NCBI RefSeq assembly: GCF_002434505.1
Contig: NZ_DJKE01000004.1
Coordinates: 124,001-188,000, forward strand
DNA length: 64,000 nt
DNA from: Brevundimonas sp. UBA6550
Lineage (GTDB): Bacteria; Pseudomonadota; Alphaproteobacteria; Caulobacterales; Caulobacteraceae
Reading direction: 5' to 3'
In this document: one piece after another, positions 1 to 8,448 of the stretch
Layout of the letters: each line of letters opens with the position of its first letter
Position numbering within the stretch: position 1 is the stretch's first letter
The notes under the pieces: generated by a model
Told to the model about the DNA's origin: nothing
Database searches by the model: none
Seen by the model: only the letters and a program-made list of their open reading frames with translations
Made by a program: the position numbers and the translations under genes

Positions 1-397
1 CCGCGTGATCCAGAACCCAGTAATCCCCGACGTAGAAGGGGCCGAAGAAGGAGACCTTCAGCTTGGCGTTCTGGCTGCCCGGAACGATCTTGGCCTTGCC
101 TTCGGAAGTCTTCTGCGGACCGGAAACACCCCCTTGTCGACAGGTGTTCAGCACGCCGACCCGTCCGTCTTCACGCACGGCATACTGGGCGGTGACGCCT
201 TCACAGCCGCGTTCGAAGCCGTTTTCGTAACGTCCAACCTCATACCAGAGCCCGGCGTAGCGCTGGAGATCGACGGGTTTGGCCGGTTGCGGAACCGCCG
301 TGTTGCCGACCGGCCCGCGTTGCAGGGTGGCGCAGGCCCCCAGGGCCAGGGCGGCGCCGACGAGCAGGAGAGGAAGAAGGGTTCGGCGAAACGTCAT
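1..397 (-). CDS. blc: Outer-membrane lipoprotein lipocalin (Blc type), 3' end outside the window
   Basis: Bacterial lipocalins of the Blc family are outer-membrane-anchored lipoproteins that bind lysophospholipids and fatty acids. About 132 residues are visible. The N-terminus is a lipoprotein signal with the lipobox LGAC, so the mature protein should begin at that cysteine. The lipocalin first motif follows (RYAGLWYEV, with the G-x-W), then FERGCEGVTAQY, SEGKAK and LKVSFFGPFY, all typical of Blc. The C-terminal strand and helix lie beyond position 1. The start is the ATG just before the lipoprotein signal; upstream is a 44-base gap to the next minus-strand gene. Only the truncation by the window edge is odd. 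Confidence 0.9.
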   Translation of the reverse strand, partial: MTFRRTLLPLLLVGAALALGACATLQRGPVGNTAVPQPAKPVDLQRYAGLWYEVGRYENGFERGCEGVTAQYAVREDGRVGVLNTCRQGGVSGPQKTSEGKAKIVPGSQNAKLKVSFFGPFYVGDYWVLDHA

Positions 398-441
398 GAC
401 GCCGCAAACGGCGATCACGGCTGCGAGTTCCTGACGGCGCT

Positions 442-819
442 TCACCTCAACGCGATATAGCCCCGTTCGATGATGCGGCGCAGCGCTTCGTAGGCTTCGG
501 CGAGTTCGTCGTAGGCGGTGCGGGCCGAGGTCAGGCGGGCGATCTGGTCGGGGGTGACGGCCGAGCCGGAGTGGGCCAGGCGCAGCGATTCCGCCACCCA
601 TTTGGCGCGGGCCGTGGCGGTCATGACCGCCAGCTTCTGCAGGGACGCGGCGTCGACGCCGGTCAGGGCCTGACCGATCACCTCCCTGTTGGCGATGTAG
701 GCGGCGTAGTCGATCTGCTCCAGCTGGCCGCGCAGGCGCCGCTGTTCCTGCGGGTCCGTGTCCTGCGGCTCGAAATGGTCGCTGTGGCGGCGGGTGCTGG
801 ACGTCATCTTGGTCGACAT
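442..819 (-). CDS. Small conserved protein of unknown function (125 aa)
   Basis: I do not recognise a named family. The protein is charged and predicted to be almost entirely helical, with no signal peptide or membrane segment. The N-terminal 25 residues are polar and probably disordered (SSTRRHSDHFEPQDTDPQEQ), followed by helices rich in Ala, Leu and Arg. A purine-rich GGGGAGGG lies about ten bases before the chosen ATG, which supports this start. It is transcribed toward the lipocalin gene and could be co-transcribed with it. Codon use matches the neighbours, which supports real coding. Its function cannot be inferred from the sequence. Confidence 0.7.
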   Translation of the reverse strand: MSTKMTSSTRRHSDHFEPQDTDPQEQRRLRGQLEQIDYAAYIANREVIGQALTGVDAASLQKLAVMTATARAKWVAESLRLAHSGSAVTPDQIARLTSARTAYDELAEAYEALRRIIERGYIALR

Positions 820-962
820 GGGCTTGAGCCCTCCCCGGCCTGTCCCGGCGGCCTTCGGGGCCGCGAGAGGGAAGGGTTGCGCCGCATCGGTTAACGCCGC
901 GTTTGCATCGCCGGGCCGCGCGTCCGATATCGCGTGCGCCGACTGCGGCGTGGGAGACGACC

Positions 963-1754
963 ATGGACCTGAAACTTCAAGGAAAGCGCGCCCTGATCTG
1001 CGGCGGCTCGTCGGGTCTGGGGCGGGCGGTGGCGACGGCCCTGGCGGCCGAGGGCGTCCATGTCGTCCTGCTGTCGCGCGACGGCGCCGCCTTGGCCGAG
1101 GCGGCGGAGGCGTTGAACGCCATGGGGCCGGGGCGGGCGGGCTTCGTCACGGCGGACCTGGGCGATCATGCGGGCCTGCTGAAGGCCGTCGACCAGGCCG
1201 AGATGCTGCTGGGCGGCTCGGTCGAGATCCTGCTGAACAACACCGGCGGGCCGCCGCCGTCCGGCGTCGCGGGGCTGGAGCCGGCCCTCTGGCGCGACCA
1301 TTTCGAATCCATGGTGCTGTCGATCTTTCGTCTGACGGATCGGGTGCTGCCGGCCATGCGGGCGGCGAGTTGGGGGCGCATCCTGAACGTCGCCTCCATC
1401 ACCGTGGTCGAACCATCGGCCGCGCTGGGGGTGTCCAATACATTGAGAGCCTCGGTCGCCGCCTGGGCCAAGACCCTGGCGGGCGAGGTCGGGCCGGACG
1501 GCGTGACCGTCAACACCCTGTTGCCGGGCCGGATCGACACGCCGCGTATCGCCCGGCTGGACCAGGCGACGGCCGAACGGACGGGCGTGACGCCCCAGCA
1601 GGCGCGTGCGGAGTCCGTCAAATCCATCCCCGTCGGCCGCATCGGCGCGCCCGAGGAGTTCGGCGCGACCGCCGCCTTCCTGGCCAGCCCATTGGCGGCC
1701 TATATCACCGGCTCGCTGATCCGGCTGGACGGCGGGGCGATCAGGGCGATCTAG
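963..1754 (+). CDS. SDR-family oxidoreductase with atypical active site (FabG-like)
   Basis: A 263-residue Rossmann-fold protein of the short-chain dehydrogenase/reductase family. Seen: the nucleotide-binding glycine motif GGSSGLGRA near residue 14, an NNTGG motif near residue 90 and a C-terminal LDGG. When its helix ending WAKTLAGEV is aligned with FabG FSKSLAREV, the usual catalytic Tyr and Lys (YxxxK) fall on Ser and Arg. This matches a known divergent subgroup of BKR-like SDRs that lack the standard tetrad (recollection of the family, not checked). A standard ketoreductase activity should therefore not be assumed. A GGGAGACGACC stretch precedes the ATG. It reads away from the small gene on its left. 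Confidence 0.8.
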   Translation: MDLKLQGKRALICGGSSGLGRAVATALAAEGVHVVLLSRDGAALAEAAEALNAMGPGRAGFVTADLGDHAGLLKAVDQAEMLLGGSVEILLNNTGGPPPSGVAGLEPALWRDHFESMVLSIFRLTDRVLPAMRAASWGRILNVASITVVEPSAALGVSNTLRASVAAWAKTLAGEVGPDGVTVNTLLPGRIDTPRIARLDQATAERTGVTPQQARAESVKSIPVGRIGAPEEFGATAAFLASPLAAYITGSLIRLDGGAIRAI

Positions 1755-1804
1755 GCAATCGGCGGTTGCGGGTGTAGCCTTTCGGCTCAGGCTGGAGGTT
1801 TGCG

Positions 1805-2170
1805 ATGCTGCCCTTGTTGATGCGGATCATCGTCGATGGCGCGGCCATCGCCCATTCCGTGCCGGTGGTCGATCCGGCGATGGTTCGGCCGGCGCCGGTC
1901 GTGAACCGGACGGCCGTCGGCTGCGACCCCCTGCTGCTGGAGGCGGGGTCAGGCGCCGGGACGACGGATCGGCCCGGCGCGCTTCTGGACCGCTCGCGCG
2001 ACGCGGGGCAGGCGCGGCGGTATCTGCTGTTCGATCTGCGCGACTGGAACAACTGCCCCAAGCCGATCAGCTACGACGTGCCGGGCCAGGGCCTGGCGCT
2101 GGGGCGCAATCTGCTTCGGCCGGACGCAGCGCCTGCTGCGCCCCGACCCTTCGCGCCGCGCCCGCGCTGA
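1805..2170 (+). CDS. Hypothetical protein (121 aa)
   Basis: Unrecognised. The ATG sits eight bases after a good GGAGG, and codon third positions are strongly G/C throughout, so I regard it as translated. The protein has no signal peptide or membrane helix. The middle is rich in Pro, Val and Ala; the best-ordered part appears to be residues 70-105 (RYLLFDLRDWNNCPKP and following), ending in a Pro/Ala/Arg-rich tail. Its stop codon abuts exactly, tail to tail, the stop of the minus-strand dehydrogenase gene. An opposite-strand reading frame also exists here but lacks a convincing ribosome-binding site. Confidence 0.55.
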   Translation: MLPLLMRIIVDGAAIAHSVPVVDPAMVRPAPVVNRTAVGCDPLLLEAGSGAGTTDRPGALLDRSRDAGQARRYLLFDLRDWNNCPKPISYDVPGQGLALGRNLLRPDAAPAAPRPFAPRPR

Positions 2171-3118
2171 TCAATCGGGAACCGCACTGACCGGCGGGCG
2201 GCCCGACAGGACGGCTTCCAGATTGGCGATCATCAGCGCGGCCATGGCCTGGCGCGTCTCAACGGTGGCCGAGGCGACGTGGGGCGTCAGGACGCAGCGG
2301 TCGCTGTCGATCAGGGCCTGGGGCGCGTTCGGCTCGTCGGCGAAGACGTCCAGGCCCGCGCCGCCCAGCCGGCCCGACGTCAGGGCGGCGACCAGGGCGT
2401 CCTGATCCACCACCTCGCCGCGCGCCACATTGATCAGCACCCCGTTTGGGCCAAGCGCCGTAAGCACTTCGGCGGAGACCAGGCCGCGCGTCGATGCGCC
2501 GCCGGGTACGATGACGATCAGCACATCGACCTGGGCAGCCAGGTCGACCAGATTCGGCACGTGTCGCCAGGGCGCGTCGGCGACGGGGCGGCGGGTGTGA
2601 TAGGCGATCTCTCCGGCCAGCGGCGCCAGTCGTTCGGCGATGGCCCGGCCGATGCGGCCCAGGCCCAGCAGCCCGTATTTCAGGCCGGATGCGCGGCGCG
2701 ACAAGGGCGGCGGCCCCTCGGACGCCCAGCGCCCGGTGCGGACATAGGCGTCCATGACGGGCAGTCGGCGCAGCGTCGCCAGCGTCAGCAGCAGGGCCAG
2801 GTCCGCCACATCGTCGTTCAGCACGTCGGGCGTATGGGTGACGACCACGCCGCGCGACCGGGCGTGGGCGACGTCGGTCAGATCATAGCCGACGGCGTGG
2901 ACGGCGATGATCTTCAGCGCCGGCAGGGCGTCGATCAGTCGGGCGTCCACGGTCGCGGCGCCTGAGGCGGCGACGCCGACGATCCGGCCCGCGACCTCGG
3001 GCGCAGGCAGACCGTCCGGGCCCGGACGATGCAGGGTCCAGCCCCGCTCGGGCGCCTGTCGGTTCAGCATGTCGTCGGCCAGGGCGGGCAGGCCGATCAC
3101 CAGGATGTCGATGCTCAT
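2171..3118 (-). CDS. D-isomer 2-hydroxyacid dehydrogenase (glyoxylate/hydroxypyruvate reductase-like)
   Basis: A 315-residue cytosolic NAD(P)-dependent dehydrogenase that should interconvert a 2-keto acid and its D-2-hydroxy acid, probably glyoxylate or hydroxypyruvate. Seen in order: an N-terminal substrate domain, the nucleotide-binding motif GLGRIGRAIAE near residue 150, the active-site segments NVARGEVVDQDAL (catalytic Arg) and GAGLDVFADEPNAP (catalytic Glu region), and LTPHVASAT with the catalytic His. Length is typical. It starts nine bases after the xerC stop on the same strand, so it is probably the last gene of a transaldolase-DUF484-xerC-dehydrogenase run. Exact substrate is not determined. 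Confidence 0.88.
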   Translation of the reverse strand: MSIDILVIGLPALADDMLNRQAPERGWTLHRPGPDGLPAPEVAGRIVGVAASGAATVDARLIDALPALKIIAVHAVGYDLTDVAHARSRGVVVTHTPDVLNDDVADLALLLTLATLRRLPVMDAYVRTGRWASEGPPPLSRRASGLKYGLLGLGRIGRAIAERLAPLAGEIAYHTRRPVADAPWRHVPNLVDLAAQVDVLIVIVPGGASTRGLVSAEVLTALGPNGVLINVARGEVVDQDALVAALTSGRLGGAGLDVFADEPNAPQALIDSDRCVLTPHVASATVETRQAMAALMIANLEAVLSGRPPVSAVPD

Positions 3119-3127
3119 CCGACCCTT

Positions 3128-4057
3128 CTAGGCGCGGGGGTGGGCGGCCGCATAGGCGTTCAAAAGTCTATCCGCGTCGACGCCGGTGTATTTCTGGGTC
3201 GTGGACAGGCTGGCGTGGCCCAGCAGTTCCTGAATCGAGCGCAGGTCGGCGCCGGCGCCCAGCAGATGGGTCGCGAAACTGTGGCGCAGGGCATGGGGCG
3301 TGGTGCGCTCGGGCAGGCCCAGCCGACCGCGCAATCGCTGGACCGAGGCCTGGACGTGGCGGGGGCTCAAGGGCCCGCCGCGCCGGGCGCGAAACAGGGC
3401 GTCGGCGGGCTGGAGCGGGAAGGGCTGGAGCGCCAGATAGGCGTCCACCGCCTGACGCACGGCGGGCAGGACTGGAACGATCCGCGTCTTGGACCCCTTG
3501 CCGACGATCCGCAGCGTCTCGCCCAGCGGCGCATCGGCGCGTGTCAGCGACAGCCCCTCCGATATCCGCAGGCCGCAGCCGTAGAGCAGGGTCAGCACGG
3601 CGCGGTCGCGGGCCGCCTCCCACGGTTCGGCGTCGGGATCGGCGTCGGGTTCGGCCAGCAGACCGCGCGCCTGATCTTCCGTGACCGGGCGGGGCAGGCT
3701 GGGCTTGGCCTTGGGTCCACGCACCAGGGCCAGCTGCGGCGCCGGCGTGTCCAGTCGCCGGTCGAGGAAGGCGTGGAAGCCGCGAACGGCCGACAGGGTC
3801 TGGCTCAGCGAACGGGCGGCCAGCGGGTGATCGCCGCTGCGCCGCTCGGCCATATGGGCGCGGACCTCGGCGGCGGTGATGGTTCCCAGGTCGGCCAGAG
3901 ACAACGCCTCGCCGCGATGGCGCTCCAGAAAGGCGACATACAGCCGGCCGATGTGGCCATAGGCTTCCAGGGTGCGGGGCGACAGCCGCCGCTCATGCGC
4001 CAGATGATCCAGCCAGGCGCGCAGGGCGTCGGGAGCGGTCAGTTCAGGATGGGCCAT
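3128..4057 (-). CDS. xerC: Tyrosine recombinase XerC
   Basis: XerC works with XerD at dif to resolve chromosome dimers at division. The 309-residue protein has an N-terminal SAM-like core-binding domain (about residues 5-95, with LSPRTLEAYGHIGRLY) and a C-terminal catalytic domain. The latter shows GCGLRISEGLSL (first catalytic Arg), HALRHSFATHLL (His-x-x-Arg), LGHASLSTTQKYT (second His and nucleophilic Tyr). Its start overlaps the end of the DUF484 gene by 19 bases, the usual DUF484-xerC arrangement of Proteobacteria. No phage or integron context is present, so the housekeeping role is favoured. Confidence 0.93.
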   Translation of the reverse strand: MAHPELTAPDALRAWLDHLAHERRLSPRTLEAYGHIGRLYVAFLERHRGEALSLADLGTITAAEVRAHMAERRSGDHPLAARSLSQTLSAVRGFHAFLDRRLDTPAPQLALVRGPKAKPSLPRPVTEDQARGLLAEPDADPDAEPWEAARDRAVLTLLYGCGLRISEGLSLTRADAPLGETLRIVGKGSKTRIVPVLPAVRQAVDAYLALQPFPLQPADALFRARRGGPLSPRHVQASVQRLRGRLGLPERTTPHALRHSFATHLLGAGADLRSIQELLGHASLSTTQKYTGVDADRLLNAYAAAHPRA

Positions 4058-4764
4058 CGCTCGGCCATCCGCTCCACGACTCGCGCCAGGAAGGCGGCCA
4101 GTTCGCAGCCCATATTGGGGGTGAAGCCTTCGGGCTCGGGCGAGCCGAAGGCGCACAGGCAGGGACGCGGCGGGCCGCCGGGCGTCAGGTGCGGAGCCAT
4201 GCGGACCAGGGCGATGGACTTCACCTCGTCCTCGGCCGCGCCGAAAAAGTTCAGCCCGGTGATCATCGGCCCCAGCCAGGTCAGACCGTGCTCGCCCAGC
4301 AGATTGTCGACGTCGCCTTCTTCCAGCGCGCGCCAGCCGAAGGGCACGCCGCCGGGCTTTTCCAGGGCGATGGCGGCGCCCGCCAGGCCGAACCTCCCTT
4401 GCGCCGCCCCGTCCAGACGCCGCGCCAGGTCGGAGTGATTGCGCGCCTCCATCAGGTCCAGGGTGGCGACGTGGGTCTGTGTCTGGGCGGCGAAGTTGGC
4501 GCGGGCGACCATCTCGACCTCGCGCCGGGCGCCGGCCTCGCGCTCGGCGACGGCCTCCAGACGGGTCAGGGCGGCGGCGCCGAAGTCCACAACATTGCGC
4601 CCGTGCGGACGCAGGCCGATCTCTTCCAGCAGGGAGCGGTCGTCCAGAAGGGTCTGGGCATGGGTCTGCAGCCAGCCGCGCACCTCGGGCCAATGCAGAC
4701 CGTCGCCGATGTGGGGCGTTGCGTCCGTTTCAGACGTTTCGAAAAGGTCCAATGAGCCGCTCAA
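4039..4764 (-). CDS. DUF484 family protein
   Basis: A GAF-like cytosolic protein of the DUF484 family, function unknown, regularly encoded immediately upstream of xerC. I choose the TTG start because it is preceded by GGAGAG at proper spacing and leaves a clean 25-base gap to the transaldolase stop; an in-frame ATG further upstream would overlap that gene and adds sequence unlike the family. The 241-residue product shows a short N-terminal helix region (GWLQTHAQTLLDD), a coiled-coil-like segment (LTRLEAVAEREAGARREVE) and a C-terminal GAF-like domain including GLTWLGPMITGLNFFG and LVRMAPH. Translation is probably coupled to xerC through the 19-base overlap. Confidence 0.85.
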   Translation of the reverse strand: MSGSLDLFETSETDATPHIGDGLHWPEVRGWLQTHAQTLLDDRSLLEEIGLRPHGRNVVDFGAAALTRLEAVAEREAGARREVEMVARANFAAQTQTHVATLDLMEARNHSDLARRLDGAAQGRFGLAGAAIALEKPGGVPFGWRALEEGDVDNLLGEHGLTWLGPMITGLNFFGAAEDEVKSIALVRMAPHLTPGGPPRPCLCAFGSPEPEGFTPNMGCELAAFLARVVERMAERWPILN

Positions 4765-4789
4765 ACAGACCTCTCCGGGACGTGAAATG

Positions 4790-5443
4790 CTACAGAATCG
4801 ACTGACCCGTCTTGGCCCAGTCCGCCACGAAGGCATCAAGACCCTTGTCGGTTAACGGGTGGTTCACCAGCGCCTTGAAGGTGTCGGCGCCGAAGGTGGC
4901 GGCGTCCGATCCGGCGACGGCGGCGGCGGCCACATGGCCGACATTCCGCAGGCTGGCAGCCAGGATCTGGGTCTCGAAACCATGGACGTCGTACAGGACG
5001 CGGATTTCCTCCAGCAGGCCGATGCCGTCGGCGCCGTTGTCTTCCAGCCGGCCGACGAAGGGCGAGACGAAGGTCGCGCCGGCCTTGGCGGCCAGCAGGG
5101 CCTGGGCGGCCGAGAAGCACAGGGTGACGTTGGTCTTGATCCCCTTGTCGGAGAAGACGCGGCAGGCGCGCAGACCATCCCAGGTCAGGGGCAGTTTAAC
5201 CACCACGTTCGGGGCGATGGCGGCCAGCTTGTCGCCCTCCTTGACCATGGTCTCGAAATCCAGCGAGACGGCCTCGGCGGAAATCGGCCCCTCGACCAGG
5301 GCGCAGATTTCGGCGATGACCTCGGCGATGTTCCGACCCGACTTGGCGATCAGCGACGGATTGGTGGTGACGCCGTCCACCATTCCGGTGGGGACCATGT
5401 CCTTGATGACGGCGACGTCGGCGGTATCGAGAAAGAGTTTCAT
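4790..5443 (-). CDS. tal: Fructose-6-phosphate aldolase/transaldolase (FSA/TalC family)
   Basis: A 217-residue short transaldolase of the FSA/TalC type, a TIM barrel of the non-oxidative pentose phosphate pathway transferring dihydroxyacetone units. Seen: the N-terminal [15 protein letters not shown], the [12 protein letters not shown] motif, the Schiff-base lysine in [11 protein letters not shown] near residue 85, the [19 protein letters not shown] segment, [12 protein letters not shown], and the C-terminal helix [15 protein letters not shown]. Length is typical of the short family. It is the first gene of a leftward run reading toward xerC. Its promoter must lie in, or be interrupted by, the composite palindromic repeat that separates it from priA. 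Confidence 0.93.
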   Translation of the reverse strand: MKLFLDTADVAVIKDMVPTGMVDGVTTNPSLIAKSGRNIAEVIAEICALVEGPISAEAVSLDFETMVKEGDKLAAIAPNVVVKLPLTWDGLRACRVFSDKGIKTNVTLCFSAAQALLAAKAGATFVSPFVGRLEDNGADGIGLLEEIRVLYDVHGFETQILAASLRNVGHVAAAAVAGSDAATFGADTFKALVNHPLTDKGLDAFVADWAKTGQSIL

Positions 5444-5478
5444 GGGCAGGGCTTTTAGCGTTGCAAAAGCGCCGCGTC

Positions 5479-5650
5479 GATCCTCCCCCGCAACGCGGGG
5501 GAGGGGGACCGCGAAGCGGTGGAGGGGGCGGAACCGAGTTCGGCTCTTCGCCGCTTCGGCTCGGTTCATGCTGGCCGCCGTCAATGCGGCGTCAGCCCCC
5601 TCCACCACGCTGCGCGCAGTCCCCCTCCCCCGCGTTGCGGGGGAGGATTT
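5479..5650. repeat. Composite palindromic intergenic repeat, copy A (between tal and priA)
   Basis: Two roughly 50-base arms, about 5479-5529 and 5595-5649, are near reverse complements. Each contains a CTCCCCCGC...GCGGGGGAG hairpin followed by GGGGGAC and GGTGGAGGGGGC. The arms differ mainly in the short segment between GGGGGAC and GGTGGAGG. They enclose about 65 bases. The same arm sequence recurs at 27412-27592. The element fills a divergent intergenic region, and its last bases GGGGGAGGA are the Shine-Dalgarno sequence of priA. Confidence 0.9.
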
Positions 5651-7813
5651 ATGAAAGTCGCCTCGGTCCTCATTCCCCTGCCGGTGCCGGAAGCCTTCGA
5701 CTACGAGGTGCCTGAGGCGCTGACGCTGGCGCGCGGCGATCAGGTCGCCGTGCCGCTGGGGCCACGCCTGATGCGGGGCGTGGTGTCCGACGTGTTCGAG
5801 ACCACGGGCTCGAACCGGCGGCTGAAGGCGGTGGACAGTCGGCTGGACGACCCGGCCCTGCCGGCGGGCGTGATGGATTTCGTCGAATGGGCCGGGCGCT
5901 GGACCCTGTCGCCGCCGGGCGAGATGGCGGCGACGGCGCTGAAGGGGCTGCGCGCGCCGCGTCCCCGGCCGGAACGCCGGGTGCGGCGGGTGGGGGACCG
6001 AACCCCGGCGCGGGCGACGCCGGCGCGGACGGGCGTGCTGGAGGCGCTGGGCGATCGAGCGATGACGGCGGCCGACTTGGCCCGGGCGGCGGGGGTCTCG
6101 TCCGGCGTGGTCAAGGGCCTGATCGACGAAGGCGTGCTGGAGATCATCGAGATCGCGGCCGAGGCGGCGTTCGACCGGCCCGACCCCGACCATGCGCCCG
6201 CCTCGCTGAACGGCGACCAGGCGGCGGCGGCGGCGGCCCTGGCCGACGGCGTGACGGGCGGCGGCTTTCGGCCCTTCCTGCTGGACGGGGTGACGGGGTC
6301 GGGCAAGACCGAGGCCTATCTGGAGGCCATCGCGCGGGTGCTGCGCGCCGATCCGGCGGCGCAGATCCTGATCCTGCTGCCCGAGATCGCCCTGACCCAG
6401 GCCCTGATCGAGCGGATCACGGCCCGGTTCGGCGCAGGTCCAGCCGAATGGCATTCCGGCGTCGCCCCGCCGCGCCGTCGTCAGGTGTGGGAGGCGGTGG
6501 TCGCCGGGCGCTGCAACATCGTGGTCGGGGCGCGGTCGGCCCTCTTTCTGCCCTTCGTTAATCTGCGCCTGATCGTGGTGGACGAGGAGCACGACGGCTC
6601 GTTCAAACAGGAGGAAGGCCTGGTCTATCACGGCCGCGACCTTGCGGTGGCGCGGGCGCGGATCGAGGGGGCGGCGGTGGTCCTGGCCTCGGCGACGCCG
6701 TCGCTGGAGACGCTGTGGAATGCGCAGAGCGGGCGTTACAACTGGCTGAAGCTGGGCGCGCGGCACGGGACGGCGGTCCTGCCCGACATCGCCCTGCTGG
6801 ACCTGAGACAGAACACACCCGACCTGCAGACCTGGCTGTCGCAGCCGCTGAGGCTGGCCATCGGCGAGACCCTGCTGCGGGGCGAGCAGACCCTGCTGTT
6901 CCTGAACCGGCGCGGCTATGCGCCCGTCGTCCTGTGCCGCGCCTGCGGACATCGGCTGACGGCGCCGGACACCGACAGCTGGCTGGTCGAGCATCGCTAT
7001 ACCGGGCGGCTGGTCTGTCACCTGACCGGCTTCTCCATGGCGCGGCCCAAGCTGTGCCCGTCGTGCGGAGCCGAGGATTCGCTGGTCTCGGTCGGCCCCG
7101 GCGTCGAACGGGTCGAGGAAGAGGTGCGCCAACTGTTCCCCGAGGCGCGAACGGCGGTGTTCAGCTCCGACACCGCGCCCGACGCCCGGTCGGCCCGCGC
7201 CCTGATCCAGCGCATGACGGACGGGGAGATCGACATTCTGGTGGCGACGCAGGCCGCGGCCAAGGGTCACAACTTCCCGCGCCTGACGCTGGTCGGGGTG
7301 GTGGACGCGGACCTGGGGCTACGCGGCGGCGACCTGCGCGCGGCCGAACGGACCTATCAACTGCTGGCTCAGGCGACGGGTCGGGCGGGGCGGGCGGATC
7401 GGCCGGGGCGCGCCGTCTTGCAGACCTGGACCCCCGAGCATCCGGTGCTGATGGCCCTGGCGGCCGGCGACCGCGACGCCTTCGTGGAGGCGGAGATGGC
7501 CGAGCGCGAGGCGGCGTCCCTGCCGCCCTACGGCCGGCTGGCGGCGATCATCCTGTCCAGCGAGAATGCGGCCGCCGTGGAGAAGACGGCGAACGACCTG
7601 GCCCAGGCCATTCCCAACGCCGAACGGCTGGAGGTCTATGGTCCCGCCGATGCACCGCTGGCCCTGGTGCGGGGGCGTCGGCGCAAGCGGTTGCTGGTGC
7701 GGGCCGACCGCGACGTGAACATCCAGGCCTTCCTGCGGGCCTGGCTGCAGCGGGTGAAGATTCCGGGCTCGGTGCGGCTGACCGTAGACGTGGATCCCTA
7801 TTCGTTCCTCTAG
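5651..7813 (+). CDS. priA: Primosomal protein N' (replication restart helicase PriA)
   Basis: PriA recognises stalled forks and reloads the replisome; it is a superfamily 2 3'-5' helicase. The 720-residue protein has an N-terminal DNA-binding domain, Walker [12 protein letters not shown] near residue 213, the DEEH box ([13 protein letters not shown]) near 310, [10 protein letters not shown], and the helicase motif [17 protein letters not shown] segment ([13 protein letters not shown]) and [10 protein letters not shown]. The zinc-binding region near 428-470 keeps the first and last Cys pairs (LCRACG, LCPSCG) but the second pair is replaced (APDTD) and one of the third pair is lost (CHLTG). This looks like the alphaproteobacterial form. 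The ATG follows GGGGGAGGA supplied by the preceding repeat. Confidence 0.95.
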   Translation: MKVASVLIPLPVPEAFDYEVPEALTLARGDQVAVPLGPRLMRGVVSDVFETTGSNRRLKAVDSRLDDPALPAGVMDFVEWAGRWTLSPPGEMAATALKGLRAPRPRPERRVRRVGDRTPARATPARTGVLEALGDRAMTAADLARAAGVSSGVVKGLIDEGVLEIIEIAAEAAFDRPDPDHAPASLNGDQAAAAAALADGVTGGGFRPFLLDGVTGSGKTEAYLEAIARVLRADPAAQILILLPEIALTQALIERITARFGAGPAEWHSGVAPPRRRQVWEAVVAGRCNIVVGARSALFLPFVNLRLIVVDEEHDGSFKQEEGLVYHGRDLAVARARIEGAAVVLASATPSLETLWNAQSGRYNWLKLGARHGTAVLPDIALLDLRQNTPDLQTWLSQPLRLAIGETLLRGEQTLLFLNRRGYAPVVLCRACGHRLTAPDTDSWLVEHRYTGRLVCHLTGFSMARPKLCPSCGAEDSLVSVGPGVERVEEEVRQLFPEARTAVFSSDTAPDARSARALIQRMTDGEIDILVATQAAAKGHNFPRLTLVGVVDADLGLRGGDLRAAERTYQLLAQATGRAGRADRPGRAVLQTWTPEHPVLMALAAGDRDAFVEAEMAEREAASLPPYGRLAAIILSSENAAAVEKTANDLAQAIPNAERLEVYGPADAPLALVRGRRRKRLLVRADRDVNIQAFLRAWLQRVKIPGSVRLTVDVDPYSFL

Positions 7814-7848
7814 GTTCAATCGACATTCAGTCGGTCGAATTATCAGAT

Positions 7849-7977
7849 CGTCATTCCGGGGCTGAGCGAAGCGAAGAACCCGGAACCCAGGGCTGCTGTC
7901 GCGCTGCTGAACGCATCCGACGCCGGATGCGCGCCCCCTGGGTTCCGGGTTCGTCCTTCGGACGCCCCGGAATGACG
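7849..7977. repeat. Long imperfect inverted repeat downstream of priA
   Basis: The outer arms CGTCATTCCGGGG and CCCCGGAATGACG are exact reverse complements. Inner arms GAACCCGGAACCCAGGG and CCCTGGGTTCCGGGTTC are likewise complementary. The whole folds into a long cruciform or hairpin of about 129 bases, with a further CATCCGACGCCGGATGC hairpin inside. It lies between the convergent stops of priA and the minus-strand gene that follows, so it may act as a bidirectional terminator, but it has no clear T-run and resembles a dispersed intergenic palindrome. Confidence 0.85.
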
Positions 7978-8019
7978 ATTTAGAGTTGAACGTCGATTGG
8001 TCTTAGGGCCGGCCCGGTC

Positions 8020-8424
8020 TCAGACGGCCATCACCGTGCCCAGCAGCACGCGGGCGCCGGGGCGGCCCAGGGTGGCGTTGGTGGCGGTCTGGAGATCGGC
8101 GGCCAGACGGTCGATGTCGGGCACGGCGCCGGGGCGAAGGCCCGCGCCGAACCGCTGGGCCACAGTGTTGTAGGCGGCGCGCAGGCGCGGGGCCGACTGC
8201 TGGGCGCGGGTGCGCAGCGCGGCGTCGGGCACGTCCACCCCGGTCTCGATGGTCAGGACCCCGCGTCGCCCGTCGCCGTGAATGATCGAGGCGGTGATGA
8301 TCGGCAGGCGGAAATAGGTGTCGGGCGAGGCCGCGCCCCCGCTCGAAGAGGCGCGGGCGGCGGGGGCGGTGGTGGCGGCCGCCGTCGCGGCGACGGCCAG
8401 TCCGAGAAGGGCGCGGCGTTCCAT
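8020..8424 (-). CDS. Exported protein of unknown function (Tat-like signal), downstream of bioB
   Basis: A 134-residue protein. The N-terminus MERRALLGLAVAATAAATTAPAA resembles a twin-arginine or Sec signal peptide with Ala-x-Ala cleavage near residue 25. The mature part begins with a low-complexity Ser/Gly stretch and then one compact domain (YFRLPIITASIIHGDGRRG, LTIETGVDVPD). The domain weakly recalls the C-terminal part of FliL-like proteins, but I would not name it. It begins 24 bases after the bioB stop on the same strand and is probably co-transcribed. No catalytic motif is visible. It should be periplasmic. Confidence 0.7.
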   Translation of the reverse strand: MERRALLGLAVAATAAATTAPAARASSSGGAASPDTYFRLPIITASIIHGDGRRGVLTIETGVDVPDAALRTRAQQSAPRLRAAYNTVAQRFGAGLRPGAVPDIDRLAADLQTATNATLGRPGARVLLGTVMAV

Positions 8425-8448
8425 GCCGCAAGTCGTAGCCGGAATCCT

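Noticed and set aside
3128..4057. Integron or phage integrase
   Set aside because: The DUF484-xerC overlap and housekeeping surroundings fit chromosomal XerC; no attachment sites or cassette genes.
5479..5650. CRISPR array or insertion sequence
   Set aside because: There are only two arms per locus, no spacer series, no transposase gene and no target-site duplication that I can identify.
5444..7270. In-frame upstream extension of the transaldolase gene
   Set aside because: The extension crosses the repeat and priA antisense; the true start is the ATG at the conserved KLFLDTAD.
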